DNA of 64,000 bases, taken from Solirubrobacter sp963848475. GTDB taxonomy: Bacteria > Actinomycetota > Thermoleophilia > Solirubrobacterales > Solirubrobacteraceae. The position numbers and the translations under genes are program-made. Under the pieces are notes generated by a model. That model had not been told where the DNA came from and searched no databases. It saw nothing but the letters and a program-made list of their open reading frames with translations. The stretch covers positions 310,001 through 374,000 of the forward strand of contig CAWKDW010000003.1 in the NCBI GenBank assembly GCA_963848475.1. The letters run 5' to 3'. Positions 54,692 to 63,986 of the stretch are shown one piece after another (position 1 is the first letter of the stretch; each line of letters starts with the position of its first letter).

Positions 54692-55194
54692 TCCGGAGCG
54701 TCCCGAACGGCCCCGAGGTGCGGATCCGCAGGCGCGGCGCGTCCCCGACGGGACCGGTGTCGGGCAGCTGGATGTCACGCGTGCCGAACGCTCCGCCGCC
54801 GTCGACGGAGACGTGCACGCCGCGCGGGACGAGCAGCGTCACGGTGCCGAAGACGTTGCGCACGTGCAGGGTCGTCTGCGCCCCGTGCAGCGTGGCCTGA
54901 CCGAGGTCGAGCACGATCGTCGCCGCCCACCGACAGCACGGAGGACTCCGGCGCCAGCTCCCAGCGGCCGGAGCGCTCGAGCCGCGCGAAGACGGCGCGG
55001 TGCTGCGACGGCAGATCGGCGGCGCCGGTGGACGGCAGGTCGGCGGTGATCGTCTCGAGCTCGGTGTCGGTGCGCGCGAGCTCGGTCCGCTCGACACGCT
55101 CGGCGAACTCGTCGAGCGTCAGCCGGCCCTCGACCGTCGCGTCGCGCAACAGCACGATCGCGCGCTCGCGGTCAGCGTCGCCGGCGAGGGTCAT
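54678..55194 (-). CDS. DUF1707 / LiaF-like membrane-stress protein
   Basis: Likely ATG at 55194 (MTLAGDADRERAIVLLRDAT); an earlier ATG at 55215 would overlap the divergent hydrolase start. DUF1707: GRLTLDEFAERVERTELART. After a one-base insertion near 54930 the LiaF-type C-terminal domain continues: LHVRNVFGTVTLLVPRGVHV, GGGAFGTRDIQLPD and SGPFGTLRIRPS. About 171 residues. Actinobacterial DUF1707-LiaF proteins are linked to envelope stress; no TM segment is present here, so it is probably cytosolic or membrane-peripheral. Confidence 0.78.
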
Positions 55195-55213
55195 TGCGTC
55201 AGAGTAATCGGCC

Positions 55214-56056
55214 ATGCGCCACGGCTACGCCGAGCTCGACAGCGTCCGGCTGCACTACGTCGAGGCCGGCGAGGGCCCGCTGGTCGTGCTCCTGCACGGC
55301 TTCCCGGAGTTCTGGTACGGCTGGCGCGGCCAGATCGAGCCGCTCGCTGCGGCCGGCCTGCGCGTCGTCGCCCCCGACCTGCGCGGGTACAACCGCTCCT
55401 CCAAACCGCGTGGCGTCGCCGCATACGACCTCGATCCGCTCGCCCAGGACATCCGTGACCTGATCGCGGAGCGGGGCGCGCCGAAGGCCTGCGTCGCCGG
55501 GCACGACTGGGGCGGCGCGGTCGCCTGGGCGACCGCGATGTTCCACCCCGAGGTCGTCGAGCGGCTCGCGATCCTCAACGCGCCGCATCCGCGGCGCTTC
55601 ATCGAGGAGGTCCGCCGCCCGCGGCAGGCCGCAAAGTCGTGGTACATGGGCTTCTTCCAACTGCCCTGGCTGCCGGAGCGCGTGGCGCCGCGGATGTTCC
55701 GCTCAGCGCTCGCACACGACCCGCGACCCGGCGCGTTCACGCCGCAGGACCTCGCCCGCTACGCCGAAGCCTGGTCGCAGCCGGGCGCGCTGACCGGCTC
55801 GATCAACTACTACCGCGCGCTCTCGCGGCAGACGCCCGCGGCGGCGGCGCGCCGGATCCGCCCCGTCGACGCGCCGACGCGCGTGATCTGGGGCGTCCGC
55901 GATCGCTACCTCGGCCAGAACCTCGCGGAACCGCTCCGCAGCGACGTTCCGAACCTCGAACGGGTCATCCGCCTCGACACGTCGCACTGGGTCCAGCACG
56001 ACGCTCCCGGACAGGTCGCTGACCTCTTGACCGACTTCTTCGCCCCGAGCCGCTAG
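55214..56056 (+). CDS. Epoxide-hydrolase-like alpha/beta hydrolase
   Basis: ATG at 55214. Motifs: VVLLHGFPEFWYGWRGQIEP (HGxP oxyanion motif and E-F-W), VVAPDLRGYNRSSKP, nucleophile Asp in VAGHDWGGAVAWATAMF (about residue 100), INYYRALSR cap region with ring-opening Tyr candidates, VIWGVRDRYLGQNL acidic region and His in LDTSHWVQHDAPGQV. 280 residues. The Asp nucleophile marks epoxide hydrolases and haloalkane dehalogenases; the HGFPE motif favours epoxide hydrolase. Start codon lies 19 bases from the divergent DUF1707 start. Confidence 0.88.
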   Translation: MRHGYAELDSVRLHYVEAGEGPLVVLLHGFPEFWYGWRGQIEPLAAAGLRVVAPDLRGYNRSSKPRGVAAYDLDPLAQDIRDLIAERGAPKACVAGHDWGGAVAWATAMFHPEVVERLAILNAPHPRRFIEEVRRPRQAAKSWYMGFFQLPWLPERVAPRMFRSALAHDPRPGAFTPQDLARYAEAWSQPGALTGSINYYRALSRQTPAAAARRIRPVDAPTRVIWGVRDRYLGQNLAEPLRSDVPNLERVIRLDTSHWVQHDAPGQVADLLTDFFAPSR

Positions 56057-56152
56057 CCTGTCTCATGTCAGATAGCGAGGGCAACCGGAGGGCTGAGACC
56101 TTCAGCTTTTTCGAACGTCCCCCTGCCACACACGCCTGATCTTCTGATGGCC

Positions 56153-56176
56153 GAGGCCCGCCTTGATGCGGGTCTC
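56153..56176 (-). terminator. Hairpin after the ECF sigma gene
   Basis: GAGGCCCGC and GCGGGTCTC (one mismatch) flank 6 bases, just past the sigma-factor stop and in the gap to the convergent hydrolase. Weak terminator, possibly bidirectional. Confidence 0.4.
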
Positions 56177-56181
56177 CGCGT

Positions 56182-57076
56182 TTAACGGCCCACGACGTAG
56201 GCCCCGATGTGCGCGATGCGGTCGCCGTCGAGCTCCAGGACCATGATGCGGTGGCGGACGCCGGAGGGCTCGAAGAGCTGGACGGCCGGGGTGCCGTTGA
56301 CCCAGGTCGCCTTCGCGGACAGGTTCAGTTGGGCGACGCAGCCGTGCTCGAAGATCGCGACGATCGCCTCGCGGCCGATACGCGGTGCCCTCGGGCGGCA
56401 TCGTCATCACCGCGTCCTCGCGCAGCAGCTCGAGCAGCGCGGCCATGTCGGCGCGCTCCCAGGCGTCGACGTACCGGCGCAGCAGCTCGCGCTGGGTCCG
56501 GCGGCCGGGCGTGACGGCGCGAGCGGGCGCCTCGGCCTCGATCGTCGCGCGTGCGCGCTGGAGCGCGCTGTTGATCGCCGTGACCGTGGTGTCGAGCAGC
56601 TCGGCGGCCTCGATCCCGGTCCAGCCGAGCACGTCGCGCAGGATCAGGACCGCGCGCTGGCGGCCCGGAAGGCGCTGGATCGCGGTCAGGAACGCGAGCT
56701 CCATGCCCTCGCGCTGCGCATAGCGGGCGGCGGGATCGGCGATCGAGGTGACCGCGTCGGCGAGGCGCTCGTCCGGATAGGGCTCGATCTCGACCGGCTC
56801 GGCCCGCCGCGGCCGGCGCTCGAGCTCGTCGAGGCAGGCGTTGGTGGCGATCCGGTAGAGCCAGGTCTCGATCGAGGAGCGCCGCTCGAAGCGCTCGAGC
56901 GAGCGCCAGGCGCGCAGCAGCGTGTCCTGGGAGACGTCCTCGGCGTCATGCACCGAGCCCAGCATCCGGTAGCAGTGGACTTCCAGCGCACGGCGATAGG
57001 GCTCGACCAGTGCACGGAAGGCGCGCTCGTCACCCGCCTGGGCGGCGGCGACGTGCAGGGGATCCGCGGCGATCAT
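56182..57076 (-). CDS. ECF RNA polymerase sigma factor with SnoaL-like C-terminal domain
   Basis: ATG at 57076. Sigma region 2: LVEPYRRALEVHCYRMLGSV and HDAEDVSQDTLLRAWRSLER; region 4: AIQRLPGRQRAVLILRDVLG and WTGIEAAELLDTTVTAINSA. A C-terminal SnoaL-like domain follows (YVDAWERADMAALLELLRED, VMTMPPEG, then after a one-base insertion near 56385 AIFEHGCVAQLNLSAKATWV and MVLELDGDRIAHIGAYVVGR). About 297 residues. This is the SigG-like TIGR02960 layout, where the SnoaL domain controls activity in place of an anti-sigma factor. Divergent from the MFS gene across a mirror-symmetric promoter. Confidence 0.88.
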
Positions 57077-57081
57077 GAACC

Positions 57082-57142
57082 GTTAGACCGTCCGCGGGAG
57101 CCGAAACTCACCGGTGGCTTGGAAGACGCGCGCCGGTCTAAC
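57082..57142. promoter_or_regulatory. Mirror-symmetric divergent promoter of sigma factor and MFS genes
   Basis: CGGTCTAAC occurs 5 bases before each start codon, once per strand (57082-57090 as complement, 57134-57142). Midway is the palindrome CACCGGTG (57109-57116), 18 and 17 bases from the two motifs. The geometry suits a shared -35-like box and two -10-like boxes for the encoded ECF factor. Confidence 0.55.
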
Positions 57143-57147
57143 CACCC

Positions 57148-58552
57148 ATGACCGACGCACATCGCTCCCGTCGCTGGGTCCTGGGCCTCGCGGCGGTCGC
57201 CTCCTTCATGGTCGCGCTCGACACCCTCGTGGTCTCGACCGCCCTCTCCACCATCCGCTCCGACCTCGGCGCCTCCGTCGAGCAGCTCGAGTGGACCCTC
57301 AACGCCTACAACCTGAGCTTCGCCGTGCTGCTGATGACCGCGTCCTCGCTCGGCGACCGCTTCGGCCGAAGGCGCCTGTTCGCCTTCGGCCTGGCGCTGT
57401 TCACGCTCGCCTCCGCGGCCTCCGCGCTCGCTCCCGGCGCGGGCGCGCTGATCGCCGCCCGCACGATCCAGGGCATGGGCGCGGCGTTCGTGATGCCGCT
57501 CGCCCTGACGCTCGTCGGCGCCGCGTTCCCACCTGAGAAGCGTGGCTCCGCGATGGGCGCGCTGCAGGGCCTGACCGGCCTCGCGGTCGCGGGCGGACCG
57601 GTGATCGGCGGCGCCATCGCCGCCGGCCTCGCCTGGCAGTGGATCTTCTGGATCAACGTCCCGATCGGGCTGCTCGCCATTCCACTGGTCCTCACGAAGA
57701 TCCCGGAGAGCCGCGGCAACGGCGACGCGCTCGACCTTCCCGGCCTGGCGCTGATCACCGGCGCGGCGCTCGGCATCGTCTGGGGCCTCGTGCGAGGCAA
57801 CGGCGCGGGCTGGGGGAGCGCGGAAACGCTCACCAGCATGCGTCGCGGGCGTTGTCCTGCTCGCCGCCTTCGTCGCCTGGGAGCGCCGGACGCGCACGCC
57901 GATGCTGCCGCCGAGCCTCTTCCGCTCGCGCGCCTTCTCGGCCAGCAACGGCGCCAGCTTCCTGATGCTCGCCGCGCTGTTCAGCGCCGTCTTCTTCCTC
58001 GCGCAGTTCCTGCAGGCCGTGATGGGCTACGGCCCGCTCGGCGCCGGGCTGCGGCTGCTGCCGTGGACGGCCACGCTGTTCTTCGTCGCGCCCGTCGCGG
58101 GCGCGCTCGTCGACCGCTTCGGGGAGCGGCCGTTCCTCGCGGGCGGCCTGGCGCTGCAGGCCGTCGGGCTGGCCTGGATCGCGCTCGTCGCGGAACCGGG
58201 GATGGACTACATCGAGCTCGTCCCGGCCCTGATGCTCGCCGGCGCCGGCGTCTCGATGGCGATGCCCGCCACGGCCAACGCCGCCGTCAACTCGGTGCCC
58301 GCGGCGGCGATCGGCAAGGCCGCGGGCGTCAACACGACCCTGCGCGAGCTCGGCGGCGTGTTCGGGATCGCGATCGCCGTCGCGGTCTTCGCCGGCGCCG
58401 GCGGCTACGCCTCGTTCAGCGATGGGTTCACACGGGCGATGGTGGTCGCCTCCGCGCTCTCGCTCGCGGGCGCGCTGACCGGGTTCGCGCTGCCCGGCCG
58501 GCACAGGGCCTCGCGCTCCAGCGCCCTGGAGGAGAGCCCGGCCGCGGCCTAG
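57148..58552 (+). CDS. MFS multidrug exporter, DHA2/EmrB type
   Basis: ATG at 57148. TM1 LGLAAVASFMVALDTLVVST with the D-x-x-V-V motif; motif A SSLGDRFGRRRLFAFGLALF; motif C GLTGLAVAGGPVIGGAIAAG; WQWIFWINVPIGLLAIPLVL as in 14-TM drug:proton antiporters. A one-base insertion near 57840 breaks the frame; the C-terminal half (FFLAQFLQAVMGYGPLGAGL, LRELGGVFGIAIAVAVFAGA) is intact. About 467 residues, 13-14 TM segments. Probably controlled by the divergent ECF sigma factor. Stop interlocks with the next gene's stop (CTAG). Confidence 0.88.
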
Positions 58553-59917
58553 ATACGATCGAGCCAGTCGATGATCGACGAACCGGCGAAGCCGTCCACC
58601 GGTACCGGCGCGGCCCCGTAGGCCGCCGCGATCGCCGACAGCGCGAGCCGCTCGAGCTGGACCGTCGTCAGTCCGAGGACGCGCGTGAGCGCTGGCGGCC
58701 GGGACGGCGTGCGAGGCCGGCGCAGCCGTGTTGACGCTCTCGATCAGCGGGTTCGCGACGGCCGCGTCGCCGCGGCTCTCGAGCGCCATCCCCAGCAGCA
58801 CCAGGTCCGTCCACTGCGCGCCGATCTGCCCCGCGGACGCCGGGTCGGCGCGCAGCTTGGCCAGCAGCGACCGGCCCTGCGCGCGGTAGGCCGCGAGCTC
58901 CGTCTGCCCGCGGTTCAGCCACTGCACGTTCGCGCCGGCGCCGGCCTTGTCGTCGATCGCGTGCTGGAGCTCGTGCACGACGACGCTCCAGTGGTAGGCG
59001 TTGGCGATGTCGAAGTTCGACGGCAGGTAGATCGTGTCGCCCTTGGCGCCGCTGCCCTGCCCGATCGTCACGTAGTCCGCGAGATGGCCCGCGCCGCCGG
59101 GCATCGATGCGGCCGGCACCTCGTCGACGCGCACGCGGCCCATCGTCAGATCGCCGAGCAGCGGATGACGCTCGCTGTGGGCGATCGCGATCACGACCGC
59201 CGCCATGGCCAGGTCGCCCGCCGTGCCATCGGAGGCGGCATTGAGCATGCCCGACAGCAGCGCCGTCGTTCCGAGTCCGGCCCCGGCGGCGACGGTCACG
59301 GCACCGGCGGCGACCGGCGCGAACGTCCCGGTGAGCCGCGCGATCCCGGCGACGGCGGCCCGGTCGGCGTCGGCGAGCCGTGCCCAGGCGGTGGTGAAGT
59401 CGAACGCGAGCGTCGCCGCGAGGACCTGGTCGAGCAGCCGCGCGACATCTGGGGGCATCGCCGCGCGCCCCGCGGCCTCTGCCGCGGCGCGCCGTGCAGG
59501 CGTGATCGATGCGGCCGGGAACTCGATCCGGTCGCCGGGGCTGACCGAGGCGGCGGCCATCGTCCGGGCGTTCGCCGCGTCGAGCAGGCCGGCCATGAAC
59601 AGCCGCTCGTGGTCGTCGATCGTCGAATCGACGGCGAGCGTCTTGGTGCGGATCGCGGTGAGCTCGGCGGTCGTGATCGCGCCCGCGGCGGCCACGCGCT
59701 TGGCCTCCGCGGCGACCGCGGCCGAGATGTGCGTGCCGACGTCGAAGCGGTGCGCGGTGATCGTGCCCGCCGCGTCGCGCACCGGGTCGCGCGCAAGCGC
59801 CGCCGCCGTGGCGCGATTGCCGATCGCGTGCTGCAGCGCGAGCAGCGGGTGCGCCTCGGGCTCCCGGCGGACAGCTGACTCAGGGCCCTCCGGCGTTCGA
59901 CGAGCGCGCGCACGCAT
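58549..59917 (-). CDS. eCIS-cargo-like protein with HExxH metallopeptidase motif
   Basis: ATG at 59917 (GTG at 59923 also possible). Near the N-terminus is HPLLALQHAIGNRATAAALA, a variant of the LQRxxGNRAVxxxL motif of contractile-injection-associated proteins. Residues about 230-270 are hydrophobic and small-residue-rich (AVTVAAGAGLGTTALLSGML). The catalytic candidate is SVVVHELQHAIDDKAGAG (HExxH) with a likely third ligand Glu in RGQTELAAYRAQGRSL. An insertion near 58695 breaks the frame; the corrected end is GFAGSSIIDWLDRI. About 455 residues. It may be an injected or released zinc protease. Convergent with MFS through CTAG. Confidence 0.65.
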
Positions 59918-59958
59918 CTTCACGAGAATCTCACGCCCGGGTCCGCTTGGATAGGGCA

Positions 59959-60539
59959 ATGCGCCTCGACCACGTGATCTACGGCACCAGCGACCTCGAC
60001 GCCGCGCAGGCGCGGATCGAGTCCGAACTCGGCCTCGCGGTCCACCCCGGCGGCCATCACGAGGGCCAGGGCTCGGGCAACCGGATCGTCCCGCTCGGCG
60101 ACGGCTACCTCGAGCTGATGACGATCGACGACCCCGAGGAGGCCGCTGCGTCGCCGATCGGAACGGGTGCTGCTCGACATGCTGCCCGGCGAGGCGCTGC
60201 GCGCGTACGCGGTCTTCGTCGACGACCTCCAGGCGCATGCCGAGCGGCTCGGCCTGCGAGCTCCACACGGTCCGCCGCGGCGGGCTCGAGGCGTACGTGG
60301 CCGGCGCGCCCGAGGCGCTGCGCGAGCCGTTCCTGCCGTTCTTCATCGGGTCCAACCGCCGCGGCCCGCGGCCCGGCGACGCGGGCGCTGCCGGCGGCCT
60401 CACCTGGATCGAGGTCGCCGGCGACGAGCAACGCCTGCGCGACTGGCTCGGCGGCGCCGAACTGCCGATCCGCGTGGTCGAAGGCGCCCCCGCGGTCCGC
60501 GCGATCGGGATCGGCGAGCGCGAGTTCCGTACGAACTAG
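59959..60539 (+). CDS. Glyoxalase-like (VOC superfamily) protein
   Basis: ATG at 59959: MRLDHVIYGTSDLDAAQARI, LAVHPGGHHEGQGSGNRIVP and GDGYLELMTIDDPEEA are the Glyoxalase_3-like first half; after insertions near 60165 and 60255 it continues ALRAYAVFVDDLQAHAERLG, LREPFLPFFIGSNRRGPRPG and LTWIEVAGDEQRLRDWLGG. About 192 residues after correction. His and Glu residues (DHV, YLELM) could bind a metal. Substrate unknown. Stop interlocks with the acyl-CoA ligase stop (CTAG). Confidence 0.75.
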
Positions 60540-62158
60540 GCGGCGGTCTCCCGCGCCGCGAACTGCTCGCGCAGCGTCTTCTTGGAGAACTTGCCGACCG
60601 AGGTCTTCGGGACCTCTTCGATGATCTCCATGTCGTTCGGGATCCACCACTTCGGAACCCGTGAGGCGAGGAACTCCTTGAGCTCGTCGAGCGTGATCTC
60701 CTCGCCGTCCTTGGGCACGACGCAGGCGAGCGGGCGCTCACTCCACTTCTCGTCGGGGATCCCGACCACCGCCGCCTCGGCGACCTTCGGGTGGGCCATG
60801 ATCGCGTTCTCGAGCTCGACCGAGGAGATCCACTCGCCGCCGGACTTCACGAGGTCCTTGGTGCGGTCGACGAGCCGGACGTAGCCGTTGGGGCTGATCG
60901 TCGCGACGTCACCGGTGCGCAGCCAGCCGTCCTCGGTGAAGGACTCCGCCGAGCGCTCGTCGTTGTAGTAGCCGGCCGCGATCCACGGTCCGCGCGCCTG
61001 CAGCTCGCCGCGCGCCTCGCCGTCCCACGGCAGCGCGTCGTCGGTGCCCGGCTCGACGATCCGCAGGTCGACGAGCGGGATCGGCAGGCCCTGGGCGGCG
61101 CGCAGGTCGGCGAGCTCGTCCTCGGAGCGGTCCAGCAACGTCGACTTGACCCGGCCCGTGGTGGCGACGGGCGAGGTCTCGGTCATGCCCCAGGCCTGCA
61201 GGATCGGCAGCCCGATCTGCTCCCGGTAGGCCTCCGAGAGCGAGCGCGGAACGGCCGAGCCGCCGCACAGGACCTCGCGCAGCGACGACAGGTCACGGCC
61301 CTTGAGCTCGGGCAGCACGCCCATCCAGATCGTCGGCACGCCCGCCGCCAGCGTGACCTTCTCGCTCTCCATCAGCTCGGCGAGCGCCTTCGGCTGCATG
61401 TTCGGCCCGGGCATCGCGAGCGAGGCGCCCGCCATCACCGCGGCCTGGCAGAGGCCCCACGCGTTGGCGTGGAACATCGGCACCACCGGCATCACGATGT
61501 CGCTCTCGGAGACCGCGGCGGCGTCGGCGACGAGCGAGCCCATCGAGTGCAGGACCGTCGAGCGATGCGAGTAGACGACGCCCTTGGGGTGGCCGGTCGT
61601 GCCGCTCGTGTAACACATCGCCGCGGCCTGGTTCTCGTCGGAGATCACCTCGAAGTCGATCGGGTCGGTGGCCGCCAGCAACGCCTCGTAGTCGTGCACG
61701 CGCGGATCGTCGGGGATCTCCTCGTCGGCGCCGTCGTCCATCACGACGACGTGCTTGACGGTCTCGAGCCGGTCGACCAGCGGCCACAGGAGCTTCAGCA
61801 GCGAGCGGTCGACGAAGACGACCTCGTCCTCCGCGTGGTTGGCGATGTAGACGACGTCGTCCGCGAAGAGACGGATATTGAGCGTGTGCAGGACGCGACC
61901 GCTGCACGGCGCGGCAAAATAGAGCTCGAGATGCCGGGCGGTGTTCCAGGCGAACGTGCCGACGCGGCCGTCGGCCGAGATCTCGAGCGTGTCGAGCACG
62001 CCCGCCAGCCGGCGCGTGCGCTCGGCCCACTCGCCGTAGGTCGTCCGTTCGATCCCGCCGCCCGTGACGGTCGCGATCCCCTTTTCCGGGAAGATCCGCT
62101 CGGCACGCTGGAAGACGTGCGTAAGCGTCAGCGGATAGGACGACATCAAACCCTGCAT
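60536..62158 (-). CDS. Acyl-CoA synthetase (AMP-forming fatty-acid:CoA ligase)
   Basis: ATG at 62158 with GGAG upstream. ANL-superfamily motifs: AMCYTSGTTGHPKGVVYSHR (P-loop), MFHANAWGLCQAAVMAGASL, LQAWGMTETSPVATTGRVKS, DGWLRTGDVATISPNGYVRL, VDRTKDLVKSGGEWISSVEL (hinge) and the catalytic Lys near PKTSVGKFSKKTLREQF. 540 residues, full length. Close to medium/long-chain fatty-acyl-CoA synthetases. Activates fatty acids in the cytosol. A single gene; divergent from the epimerase lipoprotein. Confidence 0.92.
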   Translation of the reverse strand: MQGLMSSYPLTLTHVFQRAERIFPEKGIATVTGGGIERTTYGEWAERTRRLAGVLDTLEISADGRVGTFAWNTARHLELYFAAPCSGRVLHTLNIRLFADDVVYIANHAEDEVVFVDRSLLKLLWPLVDRLETVKHVVVMDDGADEEIPDDPRVHDYEALLAATDPIDFEVISDENQAAAMCYTSGTTGHPKGVVYSHRSTVLHSMGSLVADAAAVSESDIVMPVVPMFHANAWGLCQAAVMAGASLAMPGPNMQPKALAELMESEKVTLAAGVPTIWMGVLPELKGRDLSSLREVLCGGSAVPRSLSEAYREQIGLPILQAWGMTETSPVATTGRVKSTLLDRSEDELADLRAAQGLPIPLVDLRIVEPGTDDALPWDGEARGELQARGPWIAAGYYNDERSAESFTEDGWLRTGDVATISPNGYVRLVDRTKDLVKSGGEWISSVELENAIMAHPKVAEAAVVGIPDEKWSERPLACVVPKDGEEITLDELKEFLASRVPKWWIPNDMEIIEEVPKTSVGKFSKKTLREQFAARETAA

Positions 62159-62204
62159 CGCGGCTCTCCTTCTCCTCAGGTGGCCGAAGCGTACCCACGA
62201 AAGC

Positions 62205-62243
62205 GGGGGTCCGGGGGCGGCAGCCCCCCGGTGGCGATCCCCC
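62205..62243. repeat. Nested GC hairpin in divergent gap
   Basis: CCGGGGGC/GCCCCCCGG forms an inner stem around GGCA, and GGGGGTC/GATCCCCC an outer one. It lies between the acyl-CoA ligase and epimerase starts, where a terminator is not expected; perhaps an attenuator-like or dispersed hairpin element. Confidence 0.45.
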
Positions 62244-62292
62244 ACCTTCGGGCGTGTTTGGGCGCGCGCACAGCGAGCACACTGAAGGTGCC

Positions 62293-63906
62293 GTGCCGGA
62301 CGCCGATCATCCGGGCAGGATGCCCCGCCGAGTGATTCTGCTCACCGCGCTCGCCCTCGCCGGCTGTGGCGGCGGCGAAGCCGCGCAGATCCCACGGTCC
62401 GAGGTCTCGCCCGCACCGCCGGGCGCTGCGCTCGACGCGCTGCCGCCCAAATCCGGCGCCGCCGATGCCGCGTTGCTGCGCCAACAGCACCGTGAGGCCA
62501 GGCTGCGCGCGCAGATCGCGACCGCCAGGCGCTCGCCGACCGTCCCGAGCGCGCTGCGGGTGGCGCGGCTGACCGGCAGGATCTCGCCCGCGCTGGAGAC
62601 GAGCCTGCGCAAGGACTGGGCGCGAGCCAACAAGACGCTCGGCGGGCTCACCGGCGTCCGGCGCTCGGAGCTGGGCTACGTCGTCGGCACGGTACGGACG
62701 CTCGCGGCGACGCACACGCTGACCACGGACCGGATCCGGCCGACGTTCCTGATCCTGCGCGCCAACACGCGCTTCTGGGCGCGCTCGCCGCTGCCCGCGG
62801 CCGGCTGGCGGACGAGCTTCGGCACCGACCCCGCGATCTTCCAGTACTACCCGGGCCACGGCCTGCAGCTCCAGCCGCTCGCGAGCTGGGGCCGGGCGAA
62901 CGCGATCGCCGGCGCCTGCTTGGCCGCGCTGCGCAGCCGCACGCGCAAGGACCGCTGCCGCAGCGCAGCGCTGGCCCGCAGCCTCGATCGGCTGAGTGCG
63001 CTCGGCGCGCGCCGCGGCGGCTACCTCGCGTGGGAGTACTACTTCGCCTACGGCACCGGCTCGCCGCCGTGGGTGAGCGGGATGGCACAGGCGACCGCGA
63101 TCCAGGCCCTGTCGCGCGGCTATCGCGCCCTCGGCAAGGCGCGCTGGCGTCGCAATGCCCTGCGCGCGCTCGGCGCCTTCGAGCAGCCGCCGCCGACCGG
63201 CGTCTCGGTCGCCGCCCCGGGCGGGCGCCACTACCTCCTCTACTCCTTCGCGCCCTCGCAGCGCGTCTTCAACGGCGGCATGCAGGCCGTGATCGGCCTG
63301 CGCGACGCCGCGGCGCTGCTGCACTCCGAGCGTGCCCAGCGCCTGTTCGAGCGCGGCGAGCGGGCCACGCGGCGTCAGGTCGCCGAGTTCGACACGGGTG
63401 CCTGGTCGCTGTACTCGCACAACGGCGCCGAGGCCACGCTCAACTACCACTCGTTGATCGCCGGGTTCCTCAACGCGATGTGCGACCGCGTCAAGCGGCG
63501 CGTCTATTGCAGCGCCGGCGAGCGCTTCGCGCGCTACGAGCGCGAGCCGACACGGATCGGCATCACGCCGCTGCGCAAGGTCCGCGCCGACCGCCCCAGC
63601 ACGCTGCGCTTCACGATCTCGAAGGTCTCGACGGTCAAGGTGCGCGTGTGGGGCACGCGCGGCGTCAGCCTCTCGCGCGATCTCAAGCTGACGCGCGGAA
63701 GCCACGCGCTGGCCTGGCAGCCGCCCGGCCGCGGCCGCTACCGCGTGCGGATCGAGGCCCAGGGCCCGAGCGGGCCGAAGGGCGTCGAGACGCGGACGAT
63801 CCGGATCACGCTGCCCAAGCCGAAGCCGAAGCCCAAGCCCAAGCCCAAGCCGAAGAAGACGGAGAAGAAGCAGGCGGCGCCGCGATCAAGTGAGAGAGGG
63901 ACATGA
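62293..63906 (+). CDS. Lipoprotein with D-glucuronyl C5-epimerase-type domain
   Basis: GTG at 62293 after GAAGG, or ATG at 62320. Lipobox ILLTALALAGCGGG. The domain at about 230-430 matches the C5-epimerase C-terminal fold: YYFAYGTGSPPWVSGMAQAT, AIQALSRGYRALGKARWRRN, HYLLYSFAPSQRVFNGGMQA, RQVAEFDTGAWSLYSHNGAE and LNYHSLIAGFLNAM. Then a beta domain (TLRFTISKVSTVKVRVWGTR) and a Lys-Pro tail (PKPKPKPKPKPKPKK) suited to the cell wall. About 537 residues. Could epimerise or bind uronic-acid polysaccharide at the surface; catalytic activity not shown. Confidence 0.8.
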   Translation: MPDADHPGRMPRRVILLTALALAGCGGGEAAQIPRSEVSPAPPGAALDALPPKSGAADAALLRQQHREARLRAQIATARRSPTVPSALRVARLTGRISPALETSLRKDWARANKTLGGLTGVRRSELGYVVGTVRTLAATHTLTTDRIRPTFLILRANTRFWARSPLPAAGWRTSFGTDPAIFQYYPGHGLQLQPLASWGRANAIAGACLAALRSRTRKDRCRSAALARSLDRLSALGARRGGYLAWEYYFAYGTGSPPWVSGMAQATAIQALSRGYRALGKARWRRNALRALGAFEQPPPTGVSVAAPGGRHYLLYSFAPSQRVFNGGMQAVIGLRDAAALLHSERAQRLFERGERATRRQVAEFDTGAWSLYSHNGAEATLNYHSLIAGFLNAMCDRVKRRVYCSAGERFARYEREPTRIGITPLRKVRADRPSTLRFTISKVSTVKVRVWGTRGVSLSRDLKLTRGSHALAWQPPGRGRYRVRIEAQGPSGPKGVETRTIRITLPKPKPKPKPKPKPKKTEKKQAAPRSSERGT

Positions 63907-63986
63907 TCGCGACGCCGCTGCGGCCTCCCGCCGCCGGTCGTGGAAGGGGTCGACTCGCGACTACCCGCGAGCAAGGGTCGCCGCAT

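Noticed and set aside
63815..63865. Short repeat AAGCCC/AAGCCG considered as a microsatellite of interest
   Set aside because: It encodes the Lys-Pro tail of the lipoprotein, a common wall-spanning feature.
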